From: Rutidosis leptorrhynchoides
Lineage: Eukaryota; Streptophyta; Magnoliopsida; Asterales; Asteraceae
DNA length: 64,000 nucleotides
Direction of reading: 5' to 3'
NCBI RefSeq assembly: GCF_046630445.1
Contig: NC_092343.1
Location: 133,293,501-133,357,500 of the forward strand
Both the position numbers and the translations under genes were made by a program. Below the pieces are notes generated by a model that saw nothing but the letters and a program-made list of their open reading frames with translations, was not told the DNA's origin and made no database searches. This document shows positions 47,437-60,300 of this stretch, piece after piece (the first letter of the stretch is position 1; every line of letters starts with the position of its first letter).

Positions 47437-49138
47437 ATGCTGGAGCTTATAATTTAAATAGTATTCCTATATTAAGTGAAAATGTGTGATTATGTGTTAG
47501 GGCGTTCCTTTGTGTAACAATTATATTCAATGAATCATCTCGATTTCCTAACCCACAGTTATATATTCGTGTTTCCAAATCCAAATTCTTCTATGTGACA
47601 TTCTATGTCAATGGAAATAATTAAATATTATTATAATTTAATTCGTGTATTATTAGTCTTCTCGCGTATCATAAATCGCGTGATGTTCTAGATATTCGAA
47701 TCGAGTTCATTTATCGTTCGGGTCAAGGTCAAAAGGTCAAGTTTTTTAGTTGGGCCAATTAGGCCCAATATAGTCGAATCATTTTGATAGCTCAATGGGC
47801 TAGTCCTAACTTTTTCTACTTAAAATGTATTTAGCCCACTTTGTAATTTTAAATAAATTAAATATATGTTTATAGATAATGTATAATTTTAAAAAAAATA
47901 TTTAAATGTATATATACATATATTGGCCGAAAGTTAAAAAAAATATATTTTTAGTTGCTTTTATTTAATTTAAAAATTAGCCAAGATCTTAATTAATTAA
48001 ATTTGTGAATTCTAAATTTAGGATAAAGTTTAGTTTTAGATAAGTTAAAAAAATAAAAACTAAAATGATATATGTATGATATAATCAGCCGAATAAATAA
48101 ATAAAAAGTAATTTATTTGATGACTTTTTTTCCAAGATTATCTATTTTTGATTTAGTTTTAATTTAGGATAATATCAATTTAAATAAGGGAAATGGTTAC
48201 ACGATATTTAAAAATAAATAAATAAATAAATAAAAATAAAAGAAAACAAAAGGGTCGGTCAACTTAAATGGGTAAGTCCCATGTTTGTTGCAAAATTCGA
48301 TTTACCTCATTATATTTGATTTTATCTCATTTATCTTTCCAAGCAACAAAAATGTCAATTTTCTCTCCCTTTTCTTTCTCTCCCATGACTTCACCACCAT
48401 CACCATCATCTTCATCATCTAATTTTGATATCCTATTCATAATTGTTCAATTATCAATGAAGTTGATTAATATATTCGGGTTCCTTGTAACGCGATCTAC
48501 ACATCTATCTTTTACGTTTATGGATTTGAGGTAGACATAAAACTCCATCTTTTTCAATTCTTCATGAATATTATGTTATTTTGCTTTATAGTGCTTGGAT
48601 ATAATTGTGGTGATATTTATATAATTAAAATATGTTAAAAACACGATTTTTCGGTTAATTAAAATCCAGATAGAACTGAGTTTTCCATTTTCGGGAACTG
48701 TGCCACGATTTTTTGATGAAACTTTGTTGCTCATCGTGCTCCTCTTAATGAGTAGTGCGATTTTCTTTTAGGATTCTTATTAAACGGACATATAGAACTC
48801 AAGATATGAATTTTTGAAGTTTACATAAATTAAATGTATAAAATAATAATTAGAACTGATGTTACCTCAAAATTAGTGACTGATTTTGACTGATTTCACA
48901 AGTTCATCATGTCGGGATCGATGTTGTGACTCAAATATATAAAATGCATTAAAAACGGATGTACGGATCAAAAGATATGATTTTTGCAAGTTTTAATATA
49001 TGTATATTATAATATCCGAATTTTTCATAATTGTGCATTGGGTTCCATGCCTGATGTGTGAGCTTATGTTGTAGGGTTCGTTCATACGGTTCCTGGGACG
49101 TGAATTACGTGTCAAACAGACTTATAGATTATTGTATA
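47437..49138 (+). mobile_element. LTR-X fragment (diverged), empty-site copy 1
   Basis: A diverged internal portion of LTR-X beginning TAATTTAAATAGTATTCC. It has a single ATTATGTG near 47487 where blocks A and C carry the hAT element. It also has uninterrupted sequence near 48985-49010 where they carry the Helitron. It stops at the foldback MITE. Confidence 0.8.
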
Positions 49139-49395
49139 GACTTAATTAAGCCCTCGGTCCCTAAAGTTTTATCTTTTTTTCATCCTTGTCCCAAAGTATT
49201 TTTGTTTCATCCTAACCCTTAAAGTTATGATATGGTTTCATGTAGGTCCCCAGTTAACGGATTGAGTTAACGGCAGTTAACCATGAGGACCTGAATAAAA
49301 CCATATCATTACTTTAAGGGTTAGGATGAAACAAAAATACTTTAGGGACAAGGATGAAACAAAAATACTGTAGGGACTAAAGGTGTAATTAAGTC
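49139..49395. mobile_element. Foldback MITE (about 257 bp)
   Basis: Inverted arms of about 110 bp start GACTTAATTA and end TAATTAAGTC around a small loop near GTTAACGGATTGAGTTAAC. The arms contain CATCCTTGTCCC and TTTTTGTTTCATCCTAACCC and their complements. No clear target duplication is visible. The superfamily is unassigned. Confidence 0.8.
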
Positions 49396-49943
49396 AAGCG
49401 GGAACGACATGTTAGGGATACGTCAACCTTGAATTATGAGGTTGGGTTCAAGTGTTACTATTCATGTAGTATAGTATTAAATGACGTATTCCCAACGTCC
49501 AGATTACTATATAAAGGAGACAGTAACATGAACTAACAGTAAACTCTAGCTCGATCAGCTAGTAGTTAATGGCCCGTAAAAGCCGCCGTTCCTCTATTAG
49601 TGTGTTGTTTATCTATTTGCTGTTATGCGATTGTGCTTAGCTTGATGCTATATACCTATAACTGTTAGGATATTACCATCCACTTAGCTTTATGTTAACC
49701 TCCCACAGTTCCTCCCTTGCAGGTTAAGCTTTACATGCTATATTTTTGGGCAGTGGTTACTTTTTGGAAGTGTTTGACAAGCTTACTCCGATAACTGTAT
49801 TTTGATATATTATAATATGTGATCTGGTAATAACGTAACACCAATGCTGATGTAATAACTATGTTTGGTCAATTATGTAACTATAGAGGTTTGTATTTAT
49901 AATAGGTTTCCGATGTGTTTAAAGAAAAAGGTACGGTGTTACA
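49396..49943 (+). mobile_element. Probable 3' part of another LTR
   Basis: A TATA box (CTATATAAAGG near 49509), a TTGCAG pyrimidine stretch near 49723 and an end ACGGTGTTACA at 49943 resemble a Gypsy LTR that would start TGTAACACC. The 5' part is not identified. There is no coding sequence. Confidence 0.4.
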
Positions 49944-50201
49944 GTATTTGGTCTGTTACGGGTGGTTGGCTATTTGCTTGCACAACAATTCCCACATGGG
50001 CTGCCTTTTGAGTTATTTTTGTCAATGTCTTTTGGCTCTATTATTTGAGGCAACAACAATCGTCGATTTATTGGCGATTTGACTGCCGCTTAGAGCCTAG
50101 ATTGAATCCTAGACAGAGTTAAAAATTCAAGAAAATTTGATTCTACCATTTCCATGGTGTCTTGTTTTTATTTATTTTTATCTTATTATATTTATTTATT
50201 T
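49944..50201. other. Unassigned sequence
   Basis: Non-coding, ending in a T-rich stretch. Probably element interior or debris. No gene seen. Confidence 0.5.
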
Positions 50202-52431
50202 TGTTTTATTTTATTATTTTAAGACTCGACATCCCAACCCGATACCATGAGCATGATCCCCGAGACTATCCATTCCAAACCGAAGTCAAATATCCAAAGA
50301 GCTAAATCCACCAAGCCTAAGCAAATTTATAGCATTCTAGTCGAACTACTAGAAATCCTCCAATACATCCAATGGGTACCTATAAAAAGGTAAACAATGA
50401 GAGGGATAAGCTAATGCTTGGTGAGTGCAATACTTATATGCATACGTACATAACCTGCTTCCAAGCACAAATAAAAACAAATCCGCATACAAGCTAGCAA
50501 AGAAACCACATGCTTACAAAAATCCACATACAAGCTAGCATCGCAAAAGCAAATAAACACAACATAATATGCTACATTGCTACACAACAAACACACAATA
50601 ATATGGTTAACCATACCCAATAGTGTTAGTCATCAAATGATAAACACTACCAAGCACATGCGCATGGCCGCGAAGGTACCTTCTGGATGGCACCGCCATG
50701 TACATACGAATGTGGTCGGCGAAGAGTGTATTCGTTGAGTGACACTCCCCACATCTAAAGCAAAGTGTGGCCGCCGAAGAGTGAATAACACTCGCCACAA
50801 CTAAATCCGTAATCGTTGTCACGAAGAGGGAAACCTTTTGGTTATCACTCACCACCTTACACCGAGTGGCCAACGAAGAGTGAACCTTACAACCGAATGT
50901 CACTCGTTACATATCATGTGGCAAACGAAGAGTTACTCCTTTCGCCCGGTGTCACTCGCCACTTCACCTACAAGCAAACAACTTATATACATGCACATAT
51001 AAATACTACCCTCACCTTGGAGCCCACGCGAAATCACGAGTATGTGCAACCACCGCCATCACGTCCGAGCAAGAAACTACCTATATCACACATAGGGACA
51101 ATATACACATAAATATAAATTCTTTAAAAGAGAATTCGACTCACCTTGCTCGTGAAACCCGCCCATTAACACCTAATGAGCATAAACCAATTTACCACTT
51201 CGAGTGGTAATTCAACCCATACTAAACGGTACAATTTAGCCCAAATTGTACACGATTCAAAATCGACCAAACCTATGTCCCGACTCATAATCACCAGATT
51301 TAAGCCAAAACAACACAACCCATTATCACTATGAGTGATAATTCAACTCACACTAGCCAGCACACTAGTTGGACACCAAGAAAACCCCAAATAGCCCTTA
51401 AGTGAAAAAGTGACCCATTTGTCCTTAGTGACTCTAAATCAAGCCAAAACAACCTAAAATCACTAATGGTTAGTGATTAGGAACCAATTTACCAATTAAT
51501 AACACAAACCAAATAATTGAAGTACTTAATCCACCAACACAAGTGACTAACACTAGTTTTGACCCAAATCAAGTCAATACCCACTTTTGACTTACACACA
51601 TTTTCTTATGAACATTTTGAAACCAAAACACAAGTTTTCTAGTGATTACACCCAATTAAAGACCAAAACCCCCAAAATTCGTCATTCAAACTCTAAATTA
51701 CAACACTGAGGTTTACACACCCAATCTCATACCAAAACCCCCCAAATTCAAAGGAATTAGGGTTTATAAGTCACCACTAACACAAACCCTAACACAAACC
51801 TAAAATTACACAATAAAATTCGGTAAAATAGGGCTTACCATAAACATCAAGGAGAAGCCTAGTGCTTAGACAACCAAGAGGAACTCCAAAAATGAGCATG
51901 CATCATCATCTTTTTCACAATTCTTGAGCTCTCTCTCTAGGCTTTATTTCTCACTCTAAGACTTGGAGTTTTTTTTATGGAAATGAGAATCAAAAGTGAT
52001 CTCCAGATCTGTTTTGAGTGTTAAAACCCGTCCATGAAAAATTGTACCTGAATCCTCATATTTTAAGCAATTGCAAAACAGTCCCTACACACTTTCAAAC
52101 ACACGTGCGGCACACCTATGCCCAGGTGCATCACACCTATGCCTAGTGTGGTGCACCATTTGCCTTAAAGCTCAAAATTCTTCATCAGAATGTCCAGGCT
52201 CGAATTACAGTCTTCTGGGCTTTTGATTCGCCTCAATCCGAGTCTGTACGAGAAAGTTATGACCAAATTAATAAAAGTGCGCATAACCTCACAACACACA
52301 CGAAACTGTTACGCATCTAACACCTGACACTCCAAATACTATATTATCATTAAGAATAATAATAATATTTCAAGTCACCTCTACTTCCCCAAACATCTCG
52401 ATCACCTACCCCAAATTGTCGGGATGTTACA
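50202..52431 (-). mobile_element. LTR-Y, reverse-oriented solo or truncated LTR
   Basis: Read on the minus strand it starts TGTAACATCCCGAC (52431 downward), a common Gypsy LTR start. It holds only non-coding sequence and a hairpin-rich tandem array at about 50700-50980. The far end near 50202 is approximate, and no exact target duplication was found. It interrupts LTR-X sequence on its right (52432 on). Confidence 0.6.
50700..50980. repeat. Degenerate tandem array of hairpin units
   Basis: About five units of 50-60 bp, each with GTGG-C followed by CGAAGAGTG and later CACTCGCCAC or a variant. In the clearest unit (about 50767-50799) GTGGC/GCCAC and GAGTG/CACTC pair around AATAA. The unit is palindromic, so either strand could fold. 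Confidence 0.7.
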
Positions 52432-54059
52432 TTTATTTTATTCTATATAATTTAAATAGTATTCCAATATTATGTGAAAATGTGTGATTATGTGTTAAGG
52501 CGTTCCTTTGTGTAACAATTATATACAATGAATCATCTCAATTTCCTAACACACGGTAATATATTCGTGTTTTCCAAATCCAAATTTTTCTATGTGACAT
52601 TCTATGTCAATGGAAATAATAAAATATTCTTATAATTTAACTTGTGTATTATTAGTCTTCTCGCGTATCATAAATCGCGTGATGTTCAAGATTTTCAAAT
52701 CGAGTTCATTTATCGTTCGGGTCAAGGTCAAAAGGCCAAGTTTTTGAGTTGGGCCAATTAGGCCAAATATAGTCGAATCATTTTGATAGCCCAATGGGCT
52801 AGTCCTAACTTTTTCTTTTTAAAATGTATTTAGCCCACTTTGAAATTTTAAATAAATTAAATAAATGTGTATAGATAATGTATAGTTTTTAAAAAAATAT
52901 TTAAAAGTATATATACATATATTCGCCGAAAGTTAGAAAAATTATATTTTTAGTTGCTTTTATTTAATTTAAAAATTATCCATGATCTTAATTAATTAAA
53001 TTTCTAAATTCAAAATTTAGGATAAAGTTTAGTTTTAGATAAGTTTTTAAAAAGAATAAAAAATAAAAATATATATGTATGATATAACCGGCCGAATAAA
53101 TAAATAAAAAGTAATTTATTTGTTGACTTTTCTTTCAAGATTATCTATATTTGATTTAGTTTTAATTTATGATAATATCAATTTAAATAAGGGAAATGGT
53201 TACACAATATTTAAAAAAAATAAACAAATAAATAAATAAAAATAAAAGAAAACAAAAGGGTCGGCCAACTTAAATGGGTAAGTCCTATATTTGTTGCAAA
53301 ATTTGATTTACCTCATTACATTGGATTTTATCTCATTTATCTTTCCAAACAACAAAAAAAAAATCAATTTTCTCTCCCTTTTTCTTTCTCTCCCACCACT
53401 TCACCACCATCACCATCATCTTCATCATCTAATTTTGATATCCTATTCATAATTGTTCATCATCAATCTAGTTGATTAATTTATTCGGGTTCCTTATAAC
53501 GTGATCTACACATCTATCTTTTACGTTTATTGATTTGAGGTAGACATAAAACTCCATCCTTTTCAATTCTTCATGAATATTATGTTATTGTGCTTTATAG
53601 TGCTTGGATATAATTGTGGTGATATTTAAATAATTAAAATATGTTAAAAATGCGATTTTTCGGTTAATTAAAATCCGGATAGAACTGAGTTTTCTATTTT
53701 CGGGAACTGTGCCATGATTTTTTGATGAAACTTTGTTGCTCATCGTCTTCATCTCAATGAGTAGCTCGATTTTCGTTTAGGATTCATATTAAACGGACGT
53801 ATAGTAACTCAAGATATGAGTTTTTGAAGTTTATATAAATTCAATATATAAAATAATAATTAGAACTGATGTAACTTCAAAATTCGTGACTGATTTTGAC
53901 TGATTTAACAAGTTCATCATGTCGAGATCGATGTTGCGACTCAAATATATAACATGCGTTAATAACGGACGTACGGATCAAAAGATATGATTTTTGCAAG
54001 TTTTAATATATGTATATTATAAAATCCAAATTTTCCAGAATTGTGCATTGGGTTCCATG
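52432..54059 (+). mobile_element. LTR-X fragment (diverged), empty-site copy 2
   Basis: The second diverged LTR-X fragment, also lacking the hAT element (single ATTATGTG near 52486) and the Helitron (uninterrupted near 54000). It is cut at GGTTCCATG by the start of Gypsy G2. Confidence 0.8.
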
Positions 54060-57000
54060 TGAAATGTCCCGTTCTTATTGATTAAAAACGTTCCATATTA
54101 ATTGATTTCGTTGCGAGGTTTTGACCTCTATATGAGACGTTTTTCAAAGACTGCATTCATTTTTAAACAAACCATAACCTTTATTTCATCAATAAAGGTT
54201 TAAAAAGCTTTACGTAGATTATCAAATAATGATAATCTAAAATATCCCGTTTACACACGACCATTACATAATGGTTTACAATACAAATATGTTACAACAA
54301 AATAAGTTTCTTGAATGCAGTTTTTACACAATATCATACAAGCATGGACTCCAAATCTTGTCCTTATTTAAGTATGCGACAGCGGAAGCTCTTAATAATC
54401 ACCTGAGAATAAACATGCTTAAAACGTCAACAAAAATGTTGGTGAGTTATAGGTTTAACCTATATATATCAAATCGTAACAATAGACCACAAGATTTCAT
54501 ATTTCAATACACATCCCATACATAGAGATAAAAATCATTCATATGGTGAACACCTGGTAACCGACAATAACAAGATGCATATATAAGAATAACCCCATCA
54601 TTCCGGGACACCCTTCGGATATGATATAAATTTCGAAGTACTAAAGCATCCGGTACTTTGGATGGGGTTTGTTAGGCCCAATAGATCTATCTTTAGGATT
54701 CGCGTCAATTAGGGTGTCTGTTCCCTAATTCTTAGATTACCAGACTTAATAAAAAGGGGCATATTCGATTTCGATAATTCAACCATAGAATGTAGTTTCA
54801 AGGTACTTGTGTCTATTTTGTAAATCATTTATAAAATCTGCATGTATTCTCATCCCAAAAATATTAGATTTTAAAAGTGGGACTATAACTCACTTTCACA
54901 GATTTTTACTTCGTCGGGAAGTAAGACTTGGCCACTGGTTGATTCACGAACCTATAACAATATATACATATATATCAAAGTATGTTCAAAATATATTTAC
55001 AACACTTTTAATATATTTTGATGTTTTAAGTTTATTAAGTCAGCTGTCCTCGTTAGTAACCTACAACTAGTTGTCCACAGTTAGATGTACAGAAATAAAT
55101 CGATAAATATTATCTTGAATCAATCCACGACCCAGTGTATACGTATCTCAGTATTGATCACAACTCAAACTATATATATTTTGGAATCAACCTCAACCCT
55201 GTATAGCTAACTCCAACATTCACATATAGAGTGTCTATGGTTGTTCCGAAATATATATAGATGTGTCGACATGATAGGTCGAAACATTGTATACGTGTCT
55301 ATGGTATCTCAAGATTACATAATATATAATACAAGTTGATTAAGTTATGGTTGGAATAGATTTGTTACCAATTTTCACGTAGCTAAAATGAGAAAAATTA
55401 TCCAATCTTGTTTTACCCATAACTTCTTCATTTTAAATCCGTTTTGAGTGAATCAAATTGCTATGGTTTCATATTGAACTCTATTTTATGAATCTAAACA
55501 AAAAAAGTATAGGTTTCTAGTCGGAAAAATAAGTTACAAGTCGTTTTTGTAAAGGTAGTCATTTCAGTCGAAAGAACGACGTCTAGATGACCATTTTAGA
55601 AAACATACTTCCACTTTGAGTTTAACCATAATTTTTGGATATAGTTTCATGTTCATAATAAAAATCATTTTCTCAGAATAACAACTTTTAAATCAAATTT
55701 TATCATAGTTTTTAATTAACTAACCCAAAACAGCCCGCGGTGTTACTACGACGGCGTAAATCCGGTTTTACGGTGTTTTTCGTGTTTCCAGGTTTTAAAT
55801 CATTAAGTTAGCATATCATATAGATATAGAACATGTGTTTAGTTGATTTTAAAAGTCAAGTTAGAAGGATTAACTTTTGTTTGCGAACAAGTTTAGAATT
55901 AACTAAACTATGTTCTAGTGATTACAAGTTTAAACCTTCGAATAAGATAGCTTTATATGTATGAATCGAATGATGTTATGAACATCATTACTACCTTAAG
56001 TTCCTTGGATGAACCTACTGGAAAAGAGAAAAATGGATCTAGCTTCAATGGGTCCTTGGATGGCTCAAAGTTCTTGAAGCAAAATCATGACACGAAAACA
56101 AGTTCAAGTAAGATCATCACTTGAAATAAGATTGTTATAGTTATAGAAATTGAACCAAAGTTTGAATATGATTATTACCTTGTATTAGAATGATAACCTA
56201 CTGTAAGAAACAAAGATTTCTTGAGGTTGGATGATCACCTTACAAGATTGGAAGTGAGCTAGCAAACTTGAAAGTATTCTTGATTTTATGAAACTAGAAC
56301 TTTTGGAATTTATGAAGAACACTTAGAACTTGAAGATAGAACTTGAGAGAGTTCAATTAGATGAAGAAAATTGAAGAATGAAAGTGTTTGTAGGTGTTTT
56401 TGGTCGTTGGTGTATGGATTAGATATAAAGGATATGTAATTTTGTTTTCATGTAAATAAGTCATGAATGATTACTCATATTTTTGTAATCTTATGAGATA
56501 TTTCATGCTAGTTGCCAAATGATGGTTCCCACATGTGTTAGGTGACTCACATGGGCTGCTAAGAGCTGATCATTGGAGTGTATATACCAATAGTACATAC
56601 ATCTAAAAGCTGTGTATTGTACGAGTACGAATACGGGTGCATACGAGTAGAATTGTTGATGAAACTGAACGAGAATGTAATTGTAAGAATTTTTGTTAAG
56701 TAGAAGTATTTTGATAAGTGTATTGAAGTCTTTCAAAAGTGTATAAATACATATTAAAACACTACATGTATATACATTTTAACTGAGTCGTTAAGTCATC
56801 GTTAGTCGTTACATGTAAGTGTTGTTTTGAAACCTTTAGGTTAACGATCTTGTTAAATGTTGTTAACCCAATGTTTATAATATCAAAAGAGATTTTAAAT
56901 TATTATATTATCATGATATTATGATGTACGAATATCTCTTAATATGATATATATACATTAAATGTCGTTACAACGATAAACGTTACATATATGTCTCGTT

Positions 57001-57311
57001 TCAAAATCATTAAGTTAGTAGTCTTGTTTTTACATATGTAGTTCATTGTTAATATAATTAATGATATGTTTACTTATCATAATATCATGTTAACTATATA
57101 TATAACCATATATATGTCATCATATAGTTTTTTACAAGTTTTAACGTTCGTGAATCACCGGTCAACTTGGGTGGTCAATTGTCTATATGAAACCTATTTC
57201 AATTAATCAAGTCTTAACAAGTTTGATTGCTTAACATGTTGGAAACATTTAATCATGTAAACATCAATCTCAATTAATATATATAAACATGGAAAAGTTC
57301 GGGTCACTACA
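54060..57311 (-). repeat. G2 3' LTR (3,252 bp)
   Basis: It reads TGTAGTGACCCG...GGGACATTTCA on the minus strand and aligns along its length with the G1 3' LTR, with scattered substitutions, for example one in the GATAGATCTATC palindrome (near 54681). Confidence 0.95.
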
Positions 57312-57346
57312 GTACCTACCCGTTAAATAAATTTCGTCCCGAAATT

Positions 57347-60300
57347 TTAAGCTGTTGAAGGTGTTGACGAATCTTCTGGAAATAGATGCGGGTATTTCTT
57401 CTTCATCTGATCTTCACGCTCCCAGGTGAACTCGGGTCCTCTACGAGCATTCCATCGAACCTTAACAATTGGTATCTTGTTTTGCTTAAGTCTTTTAACC
57501 TCACGATCCATTATTTCGACGGGTTCTTCGATGAATTGAAGTTTTTCGTTGATTTGGATTTCATCTAACGGAATAGTGAGATCTTCTTTAGCAAAACATT
57601 TCTTCAAATTCGAGACGTGGAAAGTGTTATGTACAGCCGCGAGTTGTTGAGGTAATTCTAGTCGGTAAGCTACTGTTCCGACACGATCAATAATCTTGAA
57701 TGGTCCAATATACCTTGGATTTAATTTCCCTCGTTTACCAAATCGAACAACGCCTTTCCAAGGTGCAACTTTAAGCATGACCATCTCTCCAATTTCAAAT
57801 TCTATATCTTTTCTTTTAATGTCAGCGTAGCTCTTTTGTCGACTTTGGGCGGTTTTCAACCGTTGTTGAATTTGGATGATCTTCTCGGTAGTTTCTTGTA
57901 TAATCTCCGGACCCGTAATTTGTCTATCCCCCACTTCACTCCAACAAATCGGAGACCTGCACTTTCTACCATAAAGTGCTTCAAACGGCGCCATCTCAAT
58001 GCTTGAATGGTAGCTGTTGTTGTAGGAAAATTCTGCTAACGGTAGATGTCGATCCCAACTGTTTCCGAAATCAATAACACATGCTCGTAGCATGTCTTCA
58101 AGCGTTTGTATCGTCCTTTCGCTCTGCCCATCAGTTTGTGGATGATAGGCAGTACTCATGTCTAGACGAGTTCCTAATGCTTGCTGTAATGTCTGCCAGA
58201 ATCTTGAAATAAATCTGCCATCCCTATCAGAGATAATAGAGATTGGTATTCCATGTCTAGAGACGACTTCCTTCAAATACAGTCGTGCTAACTTCTCCAT
58301 CTTGTCATCTTCTCTTATTGGTAGGAAGTGTGCTGATTTGGTGAGACGATCAACTATTACCCAAATAGTATCAAAACCACTTGCAGTCCTTGGCAATTTA
58401 GTGATGAAATCCATGGTAATGTTTTCCCATTTCCATTCCGGGATTTCAGGTTGTTGAAGTAGACCTGATGGTTTCTGATGCTCAGCTTTGACCTTAGAAC
58501 ACGTCAAACATTCTCCTACGTATTTAGCAACATCGGCTTTCATACCCGGCCACCAAAAATGTTTCTTGAGATCCTTGTACATCTTCCCCGTTCCAGGATG
58601 TATTGAGTATCTGGTTTTATGAGCTTCTCTAAGTACCATTTCTCTCATATCTCCAAATTTTGGTACCCAAATCCTTTCAGCCCTATACCGGGTTCCGTCT
58701 TCCCGAATATTAAGATGCTTCTCCGATCCTTTGGGTATTTCATCCTTTAAATTTCCCTCTTTTAAAACTCCTTGTTGCGCCTCCTTTATTTGAGTAGTAA
58801 TGTTATTATGAATCATTATATTCATAGATTTTACTCGAATGGGTTCTCTATCCTTCCTGCTCAAGGCATCGGCTACCACATTTGCCTTCCCCGGGTGGTA
58901 ACGAATCTCAAAATCGTAATCATTCAATAATTCAATCCACCTACGCTGCCTCATATTCAGTTGTTTCTGATTAAATATGTGTTGAAGACTTTTGTGGTCG
59001 GTATATATAATACTTTTGACCCCATATAAGTAGTGCCTCCAAGTCTTTAATGCAAAAACAACCGCGCCTAATTCCAAATCATGCGTCGTATAATTTTGTT
59101 CGTGAATCTTCAATTGTCTAGACGCATAAGCAATCACCTTCGTTCGTTGCATTAATACACAACCGAGACCTTGCTTTGATGCGTCACAATAAATCACAAA
59201 ATCATCATTCCCTTCAGGCAATGACAATATAGGTGCCGTAGTTAGCTTTTTCTTCAATAACTGAAACGCTTTCTCTTGTTCATCATTCCATTCAAATTTC
59301 TTCCCTTTATGCGTTAATGCAGTCAAGGGTTTTGCTATTCTGGAAAAGTCTTGGATGAACCTTCTGTAGTAACCAGCTAGTCCTAAAAACTGGCGTATGT
59401 GTTTCGGAGTTTTCGGGGTTTCCCACTTTTCAACAGTTTCTATCTTTGCCGGATCCACCTTAATACCTTCTTTGTTCACTATGTGACCGAGGAATTGAAC
59501 TTCTTCCAACCAAAATGCACACTTTGAAAACTTAGCGTACAATTCTTCCTTCCTCAATACTTCTAACACCTTTCTCAAATGTTCACCGTGTTCTTGGTCA
59601 TTCTTTGAGTAAATAAGTATGTCATCAATGAAAACAATGACAAACTTGTCAAGGTATGGTCCACACACTCGGTTCATAAGGTCCATGAACACAGCTGGTG
59701 CATTAGTTAAACCAAACGGCATGACCATAAACTCGTAATGACCGTAACGTGTTCTGAAAGCAGTCTTTGGAATATCATCTTCTTTCACCCGCATTTGATG
59801 ATACCCGGAACGTAAGTCAATCTTTGAATAAACAGACGAGCCTTGTAGTTGATCAAATAAGTCGTCGATTCTCGGTAGTGGGTAGCGGTTCTTGATGGTA
59901 AGTTTGTTCAACTCTCGGTAGTCGATACACAACCTGAATGTACCATCTTTCTTCTTGACAAACAAAACAGGAGCTCCCCACGGTGATGTGCTTGGTCGAA
60001 TGAAACCACGCTCTAAAAGTTCTTGTAATTGGCTTTGCAGTTCTTTCATCTCACTGGGTGCGAGTCTGTAAGGAGCACGAGCTATTGGTGCAGCTCCTGG
60101 TACAAGATCTATTTGAAATTCAACGGATCGATGTGGGGGTAATCCCGGTAATTCTTTCGGAAATACATCGGGAAATTCTTTTGCAATGGGAACATCATTG
60201 ATGCTCTTTTCTTCAGTTTGTACTTTCTCGACGTGTGCTAGAACAGCATAGCAACCTTTTCTTATTAGTTTTTGTGCCTTCAAATTACTAATAAGATGTA

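Noticed and set aside
50816-51112. 98-aa ORF in LTR-Y
   Set aside because: It runs through the hairpin array and has no domain or conserved context. It is probably a chance frame.
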